Shown here piece by piece: positions 55,586-64,000 of a DNA stretch of 64,000 nt (the stretch's first letter is position 1; each line of letters opens with the position of its first letter). Source of the DNA: Methanosarcina acetivorans C2A. GTDB lineage: Archaea; Halobacteriota; Methanosarcinia; Methanosarcinales; Methanosarcinaceae. Made by a program: the position numbers and the translations under genes. The stretch covers positions 2,232,001-2,296,000 of the forward strand of contig NC_003552.1 of assembly GCF_000007345.1 (NCBI RefSeq). Reading direction: 5' to 3'. Below the pieces are notes generated by a model, which did no database searches, was not told the origin of the DNA, and worked only from the letters and a program-made list of their open reading frames with translations.

Positions 55586-56221
55586 TCATTTATGGGAAAG
55601 CGCAAGTTTAACTCCGATTACGGTAAAAATGCCTGCTTTTCCCCAGTTAATGTACTTTCCAATGCCCGGTCTCTGTACGATCTTATCTCCGATTATCCCG
55701 GCAAAGATCGAAATTGAGGAAAAGATCAGCCAGGCCTGTATCAGGAAAACTATGCCCAGGAATATCATCTGTATCGGGACGCTTCCTGATTCCAGGTTTA
55801 CAAACTGGGGGAGGAATGCGAGGAAGAAGAGAGCAACTTTGGGATTCAGGACATTCATAAAAATCCCGCGCCTGTAAAGGGCAAGTGCATTTGTTTCCCG
55901 GACAGGGGCAGAAGATACCAGTTCTCCGCTTTCCTTTAAAGCCTGCCAGGCAAGGTAAAGTAGATAGGCTGCTCCGGCATATTTTACGATTTCGAAGGCA
56001 AGGGCAGATTTGTATAGCAGGGCGGAAATCCCTAAAGCAGCTGCGCTGGTGTGGACGAGTATGCCCGTACACAGACCCGTTGCGGTTGCAATCCCTGCCA
56101 TTTTGCCCTGTGAAATGCTCTGGGTGAGCACGAAAAGAATATCGGGTCCAGGAAGAAACGTAAGGGCTGCGGAGGCTGCAATGAAATAGATTAACTGGGA
56201 TTGTTCTATCAAATTTCTCAC
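55586..56221 (-). CDS. LysE/RhtB-family amino acid exporter
   Basis: A 211-residue membrane exporter with about six helices. It shows the family start FIAASAALTFLPGPDILFVLTQSISQGKMAGI and ALGISALLYKSALAFEIVKYAGAAYLLYLAWQ, and the gap QFVNLESGSVPIQ between helices. It exports amino acids or related amines; the substrate is unknown. The start codon appears to be GTG 56221. It is convergent with the ATPase gene and stands alone. Confidence 0.9.
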   Translation of the reverse strand: MRNLIEQSQLIYFIAASAALTFLPGPDILFVLTQSISQGKMAGIATATGLCTGILVHTSAAALGISALLYKSALAFEIVKYAGAAYLLYLAWQALKESGELVSSAPVRETNALALYRRGIFMNVLNPKVALFFLAFLPQFVNLESGSVPIQMIFLGIVFLIQAWLIFSSISIFAGIIGDKIVQRPGIGKYINWGKAGIFTVIGVKLALSHK

Positions 56222-56330
56222 TTTTCCTTTTAACCGTTTTTAGTTCTAGCCATTTTTCTTTCTAGCCTTTTGTCCTTCTAACTATGTATTCGGAAGACGG
56301 GTTTGGGTTTAAATGTGAATTAACATATTT

Positions 56331-57125
56331 TTAAAGGCATCGTATGTGGATTTCTTTCTCCAGCAGTTCATAAAACTTTTCCTTTGCTTCTCTTTCAATC
56401 CAGGGTCTGTGCCCGCATTTTTCCAGCAAGATAAATCTGAAATCCTTCAAAACCCCGGATAAGGGTTCTTTAACTCCATCGAACGGGTGGGGATCATAGT
56501 CTCCGTGAATTGCAACTACCGGGCATCTGACTTTTGTTCCCAGTTTCAGAAGCTTACCGCTGCTCCTTAACTCGTGTGCTTCTCTCCATACGCCTTTGAA
56601 TACATCATAGCTACATTTGATCAATTCTACTTCATGGGGCAGAGGGTCATAGGTATCAACTTTCGAGAGCAGCTTTCCCAGGATGCAAAAAGTTTCATTC
56701 CTGTTTTTAGCCGTAGAATTGTTGAGAACCGCGTCCAGAGAACGGAAGTCTTCCCAGTCTTCCCTTCCTAACCTGCTTATCCGGGTGCTCGTTATGTTTA
56801 CGGCATATCTCTGTTCATATGGTCCACTTCCGACCAGAATCAATTTTTTCACGAATCGAGGGTGAAGAGCTGTAAAGATATAACTGAGAGTTGCACCCCA
56901 GGAAAACCCTATAAGGGTTACCGGCAGAGCCCCATGCTCTTTCAAAATATTTCTTAGTTCCTTTACCTGGCCCTCAATGGTTGCTTTAGTCTGGAGTGGT
57001 TCAAGGATTCCGGTAAAGGAGGAAAGTTCTCTAGCGACAGAGGCCATTTCTCCAGGAACACCGGGCCCGCCGTGGATAACGGCTGTAGTAAACGGTGAAT
57101 TTCCGTATTTCCTCAGATACGTCAT
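56331..57125 (-). CDS. alpha/beta hydrolase (prolyl iminopeptidase-like), paralogue 1
   Basis: A 264-residue alpha/beta hydrolase. The oxyanion motif HGGPGVPGEM is near residue 19, the nucleophile Ser is in LIGFSWGATLSY near residue 75, the Asp is in HGDYDPHPFDG, and the His in LEKCGHRPWIE. It most resembles small peptidase/esterase-type hydrolases; the substrate is unknown. It lies in tandem, same strand, with a paralogue (57496-58275) that shares its overall sequence and its promoter core. Confidence 0.87.
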   Translation of the reverse strand: MTYLRKYGNSPFTTAVIHGGPGVPGEMASVARELSSFTGILEPLQTKATIEGQVKELRNILKEHGALPVTLIGFSWGATLSYIFTALHPRFVKKLILVGSGPYEQRYAVNITSTRISRLGREDWEDFRSLDAVLNNSTAKNRNETFCILGKLLSKVDTYDPLPHEVELIKCSYDVFKGVWREAHELRSSGKLLKLGTKVRCPVVAIHGDYDPHPFDGVKEPLSGVLKDFRFILLEKCGHRPWIEREAKEKFYELLEKEIHIRCL

Positions 57126-57202
57126 ACGCCTCTCAGATTAGATCTGTTTAGCTTAAAAACAATTGGTTTTGGAATTCTATTGGTTCTTACCTGTGCTTCG
57201 TA

Positions 57203-57218
57203 ACTGTTATATACAACT
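57203..57218 (-). promoter_or_regulatory. TATA promoter of hydrolase 1
   Basis: On the minus strand gttgtatataacagtt contains an archaeal TATA box about 80-95 bp before the start. The same 16 bases occur before the second hydrolase at 58354-58369, conserved while flanks differ. Confidence 0.6.
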
Positions 57219-57495
57219 CAACTCTTTCGAGAAACATCTTGATTAATTATATATGTAACCATCCTGCGATTGACAGCCAATTTATTACGACCTTTTAACA
57301 ATTAAAAGTTAAAAAGGACCCTGCTATCATTCTCATCAAAAAACAAATAAATCCAATGAAAAATTAAAAAGAAATTTGAAAGGAACTCTGCCATTGCTTA
57401 CCCTTTTAACTGTGTACGAATGGAGAATTTTATCTTTTGTGGTCAGCTATACTTAATAAAAAGGTTTATTTTTTAGTTTATTTCTTATTTTATTT
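57219..57495. other. spacer between the two hydrolase genes
   Basis: AT-rich DNA without a gene. It contains the upstream part of the first hydrolase promoter and the 3' flank of the second; no terminator hairpin is evident. Confidence 0.35.
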
Positions 57496-58275
57496 TCAAA
57501 TTTCATCTTTCAGCAGTTCATAAAACCTCTCTTTTGCCTGCTTTTCCACCCAGGGTTTATGCCCGCATTTTTCCAGCAAAATGAACCTGAAATCCTTTAA
57601 AACTCCGGAAAGGGGTTCTTTTACTCCTTTAAAAGGGTGAGGGTCGTAGTCGCCATGAATTGCAACTACAGGACATTTTATTTTATTTCCCATTTGCAGG
57701 AGTTTACCACTGATCCTCAATTCGCTGGCTTTTTCCCATACACCTTTGAAGATATCATAGCTGCATTCGAGTAGTTCTTCTTCATGGGGGATCGGGTCAT
57801 AAGCATCCACTTTAGACATCAACTTTCCAAAGCTGCATAGCGCTTTATCCCTGTTTTTAGCTGAAGGGTCGTTCAGAGCTTCATTAAGTGCAAGGAAGTT
57901 TTCCCAATTTTCTTTTCCGAGCCGACTTATCCTTGTACTCTTTATGTTTACAGCATATTTTTCTTCGTAAGGCCCGCTTCCGATTAGAATCAGTTTTTTT
58001 ACAAATTGAGGGTAGCGGGCTGTGAAGATAAAACTGAGCATAGCCCCCCAGGAAAAACCTATCAGGGTTATCGGCAGAGCTCCATTTTCTTCCATACCTT
58101 CTCTTAGTTCCCTTATCTGACCTTCAAGAGTTGTTTTTGTCTGGAAGGGTTCCAGAACTCCTCGAATAGAGGAGAGTTTCCTCGCAACAGGAGCCACTTC
58201 TCCGGGGGCGCCGGGTCCTCCGTGAATGACGGCTATAGTGAAGGGTGGGTTTCCGTATTTTCTCAGATTTTCCAT
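57496..58275 (-). CDS. alpha/beta hydrolase, paralogue 2
   Basis: A 259-residue close relative of the hydrolase at 56331-57125, with the same motifs HGGPGAPGE, LIGFSWGAMLSF, HGDYDPHPF and LEKCGHKPWVE. Catalytic residues are all present, so both copies should be active. Each has its own promoter with the shared core gttgtatataacagtt, so they are duplicated transcription units rather than an operon. Substrate differences cannot be predicted. Confidence 0.87.
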   Translation of the reverse strand: MENLRKYGNPPFTIAVIHGGPGAPGEVAPVARKLSSIRGVLEPFQTKTTLEGQIRELREGMEENGALPITLIGFSWGAMLSFIFTARYPQFVKKLILIGSGPYEEKYAVNIKSTRISRLGKENWENFLALNEALNDPSAKNRDKALCSFGKLMSKVDAYDPIPHEEELLECSYDIFKGVWEKASELRISGKLLQMGNKIKCPVVAIHGDYDPHPFKGVKEPLSGVLKDFRFILLEKCGHKPWVEKQAKERFYELLKDEI

Positions 58276-58353
58276 GCCTGTACCAGGTTTAAGCTTCTAT
58301 TGTTTAAAAATGGATTGATTTTCAAAATTATTGATACTGATCTTTACTTTCGA

Positions 58354-58369
58354 AACTGTTATATACAAC
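58354..58369 (-). promoter_or_regulatory. TATA promoter of hydrolase 2
   Basis: The 16-bp minus-strand core gttgtatataacagtt is identical to that before hydrolase 1. It lies about 80-95 bp upstream of the start of the second hydrolase. Confidence 0.6.
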
Positions 58370-58440
58370 TCGTTTCCTTCGATAATCATTGTGGTTAGTT
58401 ACACATGTAACTATATGCCCGATTGACAATCAGATACACT

Positions 58441-58485
58441 AAAATCAGATGTACTAAAATCCGATGCAATAATATCAGATGTAAT
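58441..58485. repeat. 15-bp unit, three diverged copies
   Basis: aaaatcagatgtact, aaaatccgatgcaat and aatatcagatgtaat follow one another exactly. They lie about 90 bp upstream of the Bcr/CflA exporter gene and so may affect its promoter. Confidence 0.85.
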
Positions 58486-58571
58486 AAACACTTCAAGATT
58501 AACAACCATTTAAAAAACAATAACTATTTAATAATTACTACACTGATAAATACGAAATAAAGGATCCTATT

Positions 58572-59822
58572 ATGGCTTTTCAACAAAAAAGAAATGATAA
58601 AATAGATTCTAAAATTAATAAGGTAAATAGTTCAGGAGATAATAATTTGAAGCGAAATCTGAAAGGAACCTTACCGCTTCTGGCCCTTCTTACGGCCTTT
58701 CCTCCTCTTTCCACGGACATGATCTTGCCGGCCCTCCCTTCCCTTGCCGAAACCTGGGGTGTTTCCCTGTCGGTGATTAACCTGACCCTTATCTGCTTCT
58801 TTGTGACCTACGGGTTTTTCCTGCTTTTCTACGGCCCTATTTCCGACAGATTTGGCCGCCGCAGGCCCCTTCTTTTCGGGCTTGCGGTATACGTAGCGGC
58901 AAGCTTGCTCTGTGTCTTTGCGTCCAGTGCTTCCATGCTAATAGGCCTACGGATACTGCAGGCTGCAGGAGCTGCTGCCAGTTCCTCTATCTCTATGGCC
59001 ATGACCAAAGATATTTTCTCCGGACAGGAAAGGGAGAAGATTCTGGCTTACATCGCGGTTATAATGGCGCTTGCTCCCATGCTCGCTCCGGTCATTGGTG
59101 GCTGGGTCCTTGCAGATTTCTCCTGGCCCTGGATCTTCTTCATTCAGGCAGTTTTAGGCTTAATCGGGTTGATCGGAGTTCTCCGCTTTCCGGAAACACT
59201 TCCAAAGGTCTCTGATACCCCACTTACCCGGGTAATGCACACCTACAGCCGGCTGCTGTTCAATCCTTCTTACATAGTTATGGTCCTTGTCATGTCGGCA
59301 AGCCTTTTTCCCCTGTACAGTTACATCGCGGGCTCTTCCGATATCTACATTAACGGGTTTGGCATGACCGAGCAGAAATACAGCTACTTCTTTGCCTTCA
59401 ACGCCATGGCTCTGATGGTCGGTTCCTTCTCCTGCCTCCGGTTGACAAGAAGCATCAGATCAAAGCATCTGATGACAGTTGGGTTTGCAGGAATTTTCCT
59501 GGGCGGGATTTTCCTTCTTTTCACCGGACAGCATGGTCCCTGGAGCTTTGCTCTCCCGATGTTCCTGATCACATTTTCCCTTGGCCTGAGCCGTCCCCCG
59601 AGCAATAACCTTGTACTTGAACAGGTAGACCGGGATGCTGGCTCGGCTTCTTCTCTGCTGATCTTCTGCTACTTTACACTCGGGGCTGTTGGCATGTGGT
59701 TTATCTCCCTGGAGTGGGCGGATAAGATTCCCGTGCTCGGGGCTATCGCTCTCGGTTGCGGAGCTGTGGTGCTTGCTACATGGATTGTTTTGCAGAGGAG
59801 AGGGATCAGGGGAACTGCCTGA
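58572..59822 (+). CDS. Bcr/CflA-type MFS drug exporter
   Basis: A 416-residue transporter of the major facilitator superfamily with 12 helices. A polar N-terminal tail of about 33 residues is followed by LLALLTAFPPLSTDMILPALP, the DHA1 motif A FYGPISDRFGRRRPLLFG, and PVIGGWVLADFSWPWIFF, which are typical of the Bcr/CflA family that extrudes drugs or small metabolites in exchange for protons. The gene appears bacterial in type, and may have been acquired; this is only inference from family distribution. Confidence 0.92.
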   Translation: MAFQQKRNDKIDSKINKVNSSGDNNLKRNLKGTLPLLALLTAFPPLSTDMILPALPSLAETWGVSLSVINLTLICFFVTYGFFLLFYGPISDRFGRRRPLLFGLAVYVAASLLCVFASSASMLIGLRILQAAGAAASSSISMAMTKDIFSGQEREKILAYIAVIMALAPMLAPVIGGWVLADFSWPWIFFIQAVLGLIGLIGVLRFPETLPKVSDTPLTRVMHTYSRLLFNPSYIVMVLVMSASLFPLYSYIAGSSDIYINGFGMTEQKYSYFFAFNAMALMVGSFSCLRLTRSIRSKHLMTVGFAGIFLGGIFLLFTGQHGPWSFALPMFLITFSLGLSRPPSNNLVLEQVDRDAGSASSLLIFCYFTLGAVGMWFISLEWADKIPVLGAIALGCGAVVLATWIVLQRRGIRGTA

Positions 59823-59869
59823 ACACAGGGCAAACGAAGAACTTTGTTTCTGTGTTTATACACATATCC

Positions 59870-60123
59870 ATGGCTACAAATACGATCTCAATCCGGGACG
59901 AGGCATACAACTTGCTGAAAAATGCAAAACTGGAGGGAGAAAGTTTCAGCGATGTTATCGATCGTCTTCTGAAGAACGAAAAGGGGATCTGTCGGTTTAT
60001 TTCGGGACTATGAGAGGCGAGGAAGTTCTGGAAAAGCTGGAGAGGATTCCAGGAAAACAAGGGAACTTTCAATTTTTTGATCTAAGAGCCTGCAAAATAA
60101 GCCTAAATTATTTATTATTTTAG
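59870..60123 (+). pseudogene. frameshifted VapB-like (DUF217) antitoxin
   Basis: The frame from ATG 59870 gives TNTISIRDEAYNLLKNAKL and EGESFSDVIDRLLKNEKG, the standard DNA-binding part of archaeal DUF217/VapB antitoxins. After NEKG the frame reads to a wrong stop at 60013, but the next frame carries on as DLSVYFGTMRGEEVLEKLER, the normal continuation. One base is missing in the aaaagggg run near 59974-59981. No VapC toxin gene follows, so it is an orphan relic. Confidence 0.8.
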
Positions 60124-60248
60124 TATGTAGAGTGTAATGATATAGGTAACTAAGAGATATTATTCCCGCTATTCTTAAAATCGGACTTATAATTCGGAAT
60201 AATAACAAGGTCTTCAGTTTACCGGCATTTCCCGGAGTTGAGGGTTTC

Positions 60249-61184
60249 ATGAAAAAGCAAAAAGCCATACTGATCTTATTATTACTCCTTCCCCTCCTTT
60301 TTGTACTGTATTTATTCGGACCTTTCATACTAATGCCTTTTATCGACAGTTCCTGGTACTATTCCGAAGATGTAGATATCGGGTCTCTTGATTATAGTTC
60401 CGTGCTAACAAAAGCGGAGAATGCCGGCTATGAAGTGGAAGGTTCCTGGCCTTGGCCCGGAAACTTTTCAGGTTTTGAACCGGGGGATGTGCCTGAGGTC
60501 CGGGAAAGTTTCGGAAGTGCGGCGCTCGTGCAGAATATAAGGCTTAACTATAACAAGAACTCCGAGCTTATGGTCTTCGTCTGTGAAAACGGACCTAGAA
60601 CTAGGGGTCAAGCCTGTGTGGCCGTTTCGAACCTCAGCCACGTCGATCCCGGAGCTCCCTTGCAGCTATCAGAGTTTCCAGAAGATTTCTGGATGCTTGA
60701 AAAACTCGGACTCCTTTTCGGCCCGGATGAAAATGATTCGGAAAAGTATCTTGAGGTTCTGAAAAAGGCCGCACAAAACCAGACCTGGGATGCTGAAATA
60801 CAGGTGAATGAATCTCCCAATTTCCCGGCTGTATATGCCTATCTTTTGGAAAACAGTGATAATTCCAGCTACGGGTCCGGTTTGGGTTTTAATGCATACC
60901 CAACTGAAGTCTTTTTAAAGGACGGGAAACGGCTGGGTTCCGTAAAATACTCCATCCCGGAGGCCAAGGTAACGACTTATGATAACGGGAACAGGTACAT
61001 AGTTGAACTTGATTCCTCAGGAAAGGTCAAGCTTGAAATCATAATGCATGTAGGAAGCAGCTGGGAATCGATACCTGAAGAGAAGTACCGGGCAGTTTTC
61101 CGGGAGATGTTTGAAGAAATGGGGCTTTCTCCTGAAGCGGTGGACCGCTTTGAGTTTTTCCACAGCTCTTCACGAATATGGTGA
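60249..61184 (+). CDS. membrane-anchored or exported protein of unknown function
   Basis: A 311-residue protein. Residues about 5-35 form one strong hydrophobic segment (ILILLLLLPLLFVLYLFGPF), either a signal anchor or signal peptide. The remainder is soluble, acidic and aromatic-rich, with SSWYYSEDVDIGSLDYSSVL, EGSWPWPGNFSGFEPGDVPE and a C-terminal FREMFEEMGLSPEAVDRFEF. I do not recognise a domain. It stands alone on the + strand between the VapB relic and a repeat-rich region. Confidence 0.7.
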   Translation: MKKQKAILILLLLLPLLFVLYLFGPFILMPFIDSSWYYSEDVDIGSLDYSSVLTKAENAGYEVEGSWPWPGNFSGFEPGDVPEVRESFGSAALVQNIRLNYNKNSELMVFVCENGPRTRGQACVAVSNLSHVDPGAPLQLSEFPEDFWMLEKLGLLFGPDENDSEKYLEVLKKAAQNQTWDAEIQVNESPNFPAVYAYLLENSDNSSYGSGLGFNAYPTEVFLKDGKRLGSVKYSIPEAKVTTYDNGNRYIVELDSSGKVKLEIIMHVGSSWESIPEEKYRAVFREMFEEMGLSPEAVDRFEFFHSSSRIW

Positions 61185-61675
61185 AACAGGCTACCGCTTA
61201 AGCAATTTCTTTTCTTCCCGAATTGCGCCTCAGCAGAGTTGAGCCACCCGAATTTCGCTTTGGGATCGCAGGAAATCGGAGATTTTCTGGGAGTTGCACT
61301 GCAAGTGCAACAGCACGAGGTCTGTTTCGCTCCGCTCAAGCAGACTATTATGGGAAAAAGTGAGCTTTGCTCAAGTAGATTAATTTGCAAGTAAAAATCA
61401 GGAGCTTTGCTCAAGCAGATTAATTTGCAAGTAAAAATCAGGAGCTTTGCTCAAGCAGACCAAATAATCAGACTAAAATAATAGATCTATCTGATCCATG
61501 CAACCTTATTCGCTGTATTGTGTCGTTATTTCCCGCTCGACGCAGGAGAGCGGCCTTCCCACGAAAGGGAAGAAAAAGAGGGGAAATTGACGTTAACAAA
61601 AAACAGATATGAAAGTGAAAGAAGTGAAAAAAGCAATATTAAGGAGCTTATCATGTAACTCAAAAATTATTGCTT
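61185..61675. other. intergenic region with hairpin and 40-bp repeats
   Basis: No gene. A perfect 8-bp hairpin, GTTGCACT (61293-61300) and AGTGCAAC (61304-61311), may end the upstream transcript. Shorter pieces (tgctcaagcaga, cgctcaagcagac) recur around it, and a 40-bp tandem repeat follows. Confidence 0.5.
61362..61459. repeat. 40-bp tandem repeat, 2.4 copies
   Basis: gagctttgctcaagcagatt followed by aatttgcaagtaaaaatcag is repeated at 61362, 61402 and 61442 (partial), with one base change between copies. Related partial units occur upstream near 61330. Confidence 0.92.
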
Positions 61676-62344
61676 TTACTCCCTCACTTCCATATCTTTT
61701 TGTCTCTTCACGAACCCTGCACCCATCTCAAAGGCTTTCTCACAGTCTTTTGGGAATACTTCTTTTCGCCTGTTTGCCTTTTCTTCGGGATCAAACCTGT
61801 CAGCAACGTACTTTGAATAATCATCGAACTGGTAGGTATCGGTGCTGTAAAGTGATTCGGAATCTCCGAAGATTCTCTTAGCAAGATTCTCATTCAATTC
61901 GATAGTTTTCCTGAGCCCAAACATATCAAAATATTCTTCCTTTGCTCCCATCGTGTAGATGAAACCAACAGGGGTGTTTTTTGGGTAGAGGGAAGGCAAG
62001 CTATTGGAATATGTGAGGTATGGAAATACATAGCGTTCCATGAACGATCTCATCTCGCCTGTCAAATTCCCAAGATAGATTGGAGATCCCAGGATTACAG
62101 CATCAGCATCTTCCAACCTCTCAAGTACAGGTGTCAGCTCATCTTTCATTGCGCATTTTCCATAGCTTTTCCCGCTCTTCAATTTGCAGGCAAAACAACT
62201 TGTGCAGCCTTTAAAATCGAGGTCGTAGAGGTGGATTATTTCTGTTTCCGCGCCCTCCGAAGCTGCGCCTTCAAGAGCTTTTTCCAGCAGGGTGGCTGTG
62301 TTCCATTTCTTTCTGGGGCTTCCGTTTATGGCTATTACTTTCAT
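61676..62344 (-). CDS. iron-sulfur flavoprotein-like FMN reductase
   Basis: A 222-residue flavodoxin-fold protein. The FMN loop is NGSPRKKWNTATLLEKAL near residue 6, and AVILGSPIYLGNLTGEMRSFMER the central region. The Cys pattern GCTSCFACKLKSGKSYGKC (CxxCxxC and a fourth Cys 10 residues later) resembles that of iron-sulfur flavoproteins (Isf), which carry electrons in acetate- and methanol-grown Methanosarcina, but the last spacing is longer than in the best-known Isf. A 4Fe-4S cluster is therefore likely rather than certain. Confidence 0.85.
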   Translation of the reverse strand: MKVIAINGSPRKKWNTATLLEKALEGAASEGAETEIIHLYDLDFKGCTSCFACKLKSGKSYGKCAMKDELTPVLERLEDADAVILGSPIYLGNLTGEMRSFMERYVFPYLTYSNSLPSLYPKNTPVGFIYTMGAKEEYFDMFGLRKTIELNENLAKRIFGDSESLYSTDTYQFDDYSKYVADRFDPEEKANRRKEVFPKDCEKAFEMGAGFVKRQKDMEVRE

Positions 62345-62629
62345 GGTTTTACCTTCATTTTCATTCTATTCAGATTTTCAGGAATAGGGACCGATCAGTT
62401 AACGGAGAATAGAGTTTCCAGTCAGTCTAATAATGTCCTGTTTTTATATAAATAAGCATAAAACCCATGAGTCTTTAGCTGAGTGGTAGTTCATATAACT
62501 CTTTGACAGGATGATCCAGAATTGAGAGGAACCTTAATTAGATACAAAAAAATATTATATGTGTTAAATAAACTCATTCCCGAAATAACTTCGGTACTCA
62601 TCACAAAAACATCAGGCTAATGACTTTAT
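62345..62629. other. divergent intergenic region
   Basis: No gene seen. It should hold the promoters of the flavoprotein (minus strand, near 62350-62460) and the ABC1 kinase (plus strand). Confidence 0.4.
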
Positions 62630-64000
62630 ATGCTGCATAAAAGATTCCGCCGTTATTCAATGTTGAAAAGATACGGCCAGATAATTGAGGTTCTCCAGAA
62701 ATACGGGTTCGGATATATTGTTGACCAGATCGGTCTGGGCAGTTTCGGAGACTTTACTTCCAGGCTCAAAAAACAGGAAAAAAGAGATGAACATAATCTC
62801 TCAGGCCCGGTTAGAACCCGCAGGATCCTTGAAGAACTCGGTCCGACCTACATCAAGTTAGGCCAGTTGCTGAGCATGAGGCGGGACCTCGTTCCTCTTG
62901 AATACGCCGCCGAATTTTCAAAACTTCAGGACGATGCCCCTTCCTTTGGTTTTGAGGAAGTTGAGCTGATTATAAGAGAAGAACTCGGACTTCCTGTTGA
63001 GGATTTGTTCGAGTCTTTTGAGAAAAAACCACTTGCATGTGCGTCAATCGGGCAGGTGCATCGGGCAAAGCTAAAAAATGGTGACGACGTCGTTGTGAAG
63101 GTCCAGCGTCCTGGAATAAAAGAGGTAATCGAATCCGATCTGGATATAATGTACAGTTTATCCAGGCTTTTAACCGAACACATCCCTGAAGCCAGACTTT
63201 ACAGGCCGGTTGAACTTGTTGACGAACTATCGCGCAGTATTCTTGCAGAAATAGATTATTCGCAGGAAGGCTGGAACACAGACCGGTTTGCAGAGAATTT
63301 TAAGGACAGCGAGCAAATCCACATCCCCAAAGTGTACTGGGATTATACAGGCACCCGTGTGCTGACCCTCGAATATATCGAAGGGATAAAAGGCGGGCGC
63401 GTGGATTTACTTGAAAAGCAGGGGTTTGACAGGAGTGCAATAGCTCTTGCAGTTGCAGGTTCTTTTCTTAAGCAGGTCTTTGAAGACGGTTTTTTCCATG
63501 CTGACCTGCATCCAGGGAACATCCTGATAATGGAAGATGGAATAGTGGCATTTCTCGATTTCGGAATGGTTGGGCACCTATCTTCAGAAACAAGGGATAT
63601 GTTCCTGAACGGGATGACGGCAATGGTTAAAGGGGACAGCTCGCTTTTTGTTGAAGTCTTACGGGATATGGGAGGTATAGATTCTCATGTGGACACAAAA
63701 GTCTTGAAAGTGGATTTTGATTACTTCCGTTCCAAATATTACGGCAGGGCTCTGAAAAATCTCGATGCTTCGGTAATAATAGAAGAGTTAATAGAGGTCC
63801 TGAGAAAGAATCAGGTTAAAGTGCCTTACAATATTACGCTGCTGGTAAGGGGTACGCTTGCTGTTGAGGGGTTCGGGCTGATAATCGATCCCGATTTGAA
63901 TTTAGCCGAGCTTGTAGAGCCTTATGCGAAAAACGCAATAAAAGAGAGTTTTTATCCGCAGAACATTGCCAGGGTACTTTACGACAACATTTCCAGCTGG
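62630..64000 (+). CDS. ABC1/UbiB-family atypical kinase (partial, runs off the end)
   Basis: An open frame from ATG 62630 (or ATG 62660) continues to the window end, giving about 457 residues so far. The ABC1 hallmarks are present: the KxGQ motif as YIKLGQLLSMRRDLVP, the ATP-loop region PLACASIGQVHRAKL, VVVKVQRPG (Lys), FHADLHPGNIL (catalytic Asp/His) and FLDFGMVG. This family controls quinone or lipid biosynthesis in bacteria and mitochondria; in methanogens, which use methanophenazine, the target is unknown. Neither start has a clear ribosome site. Confidence 0.92.
   Translation, partial: MLHKRFRRYSMLKRYGQIIEVLQKYGFGYIVDQIGLGSFGDFTSRLKKQEKRDEHNLSGPVRTRRILEELGPTYIKLGQLLSMRRDLVPLEYAAEFSKLQDDAPSFGFEEVELIIREELGLPVEDLFESFEKKPLACASIGQVHRAKLKNGDDVVVKVQRPGIKEVIESDLDIMYSLSRLLTEHIPEARLYRPVELVDELSRSILAEIDYSQEGWNTDRFAENFKDSEQIHIPKVYWDYTGTRVLTLEYIEGIKGGRVDLLEKQGFDRSAIALAVAGSFLKQVFEDGFFHADLHPGNILIMEDGIVAFLDFGMVGHLSSETRDMFLNGMTAMVKGDSSLFVEVLRDMGGIDSHVDTKVLKVDFDYFRSKYYGRALKNLDASVIIEELIEVLRKNQVKVPYNITLLVRGTLAVEGFGLIIDPDLNLAELVEPYAKNAIKESFYPQNIARVLYDNISSW

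Overview
The window reads as a chromosomal segment of a Methanosarcina species close to M. acetivorans. The evidence is an archaeal aIF1A, archaeal-type riboflavin genes (ribC, ribH, ribL), the DUF39-CBS plus NIL-ferredoxin pair for methanogen homocysteine synthesis, CxxC-x17-CxxC mini-proteins, YVTN/PKD surface proteins, PGF-type C-terminal anchors, TATA-box promoters and long AT-rich intergenic DNA full of IS relics. The species assignment is inference; no rRNA gene is present.

Layout. 1-1822: end of an unknown gene and an intact 1597-bp-type insertion sequence (IS) with one terminus duplicated. 2162-9173: conserved core, with an HTH-CBS regulator, a likely operon of class V aminotransferase, ribC, ribH and class I aminotransferase, a convergent ribL, and the homocysteine pair. 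9174-13700: a MITE, a DUF166 gene followed by fifteen 15-bp repeats, AIM24, a Mth938-domain protein and MscS. 13929-17695: a lone tyrosine recombinase and a second, inverted IS copy split by a 236-bp MITE. 17700-26150: a relic-rich stretch with a recurrent roughly 170-bp intergenic repeat, a flavoprotein and its deleted copy, a divergent cis-prenyltransferase, two CxxC mini-genes with matching leader hairpins, aIF1A, a divergent methyltransferase/TrmB pair and an IS5 fragment. 26164-35143: a carotenoid-type membrane protein whose 3' end is duplicated 3.6 kb away, a surface protein that has lost its C-terminal anchor domain, a tRNA-Leu 5' half fused to the duplication, a cas1 remnant and a 1347-residue NACHT-HEAT protein. 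35343-46066: PfkB kinase, PGF-anchored secreted protein, MATE exporter, VOC protein, multi-PAS histidine kinase, then decayed second copies of the PfkB and MATE genes. 46330-51137: a minus-strand cluster of cohesin membrane protein, dockerin-tagged substrate-binding protein, DUF4198 protein, methyltransferase, a dead nucleoside-recognition gene and a FecCD permease. 51947-64000: MntA/HepT pair, broken lipoprotein gene, archaeal ATPase, LysE exporter, two paralogous alpha/beta hydrolases, Bcr/CflA exporter, frameshifted VapB-like antitoxin, unknown anchored protein, Fe-S-type flavoprotein and the start of an ABC1 kinase.

How the genes work together. The flavin genes converge on FMN/FAD synthesis. 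DUF39-CBS and NIL-ferredoxin form a coupled two-gene unit. The most unusual proposal is that a cohesin held in the membrane captures a dockerin-tagged metal or cobalamin binding protein next to its permease, a cellulosome-type contact used for uptake. The NACHT-HEAT gene has its own palindrome-rich promoter in a rearranged island and is a candidate NLR-like defence protein. At least nine genes are broken or partial, so much of the accessory DNA here is in active decay.
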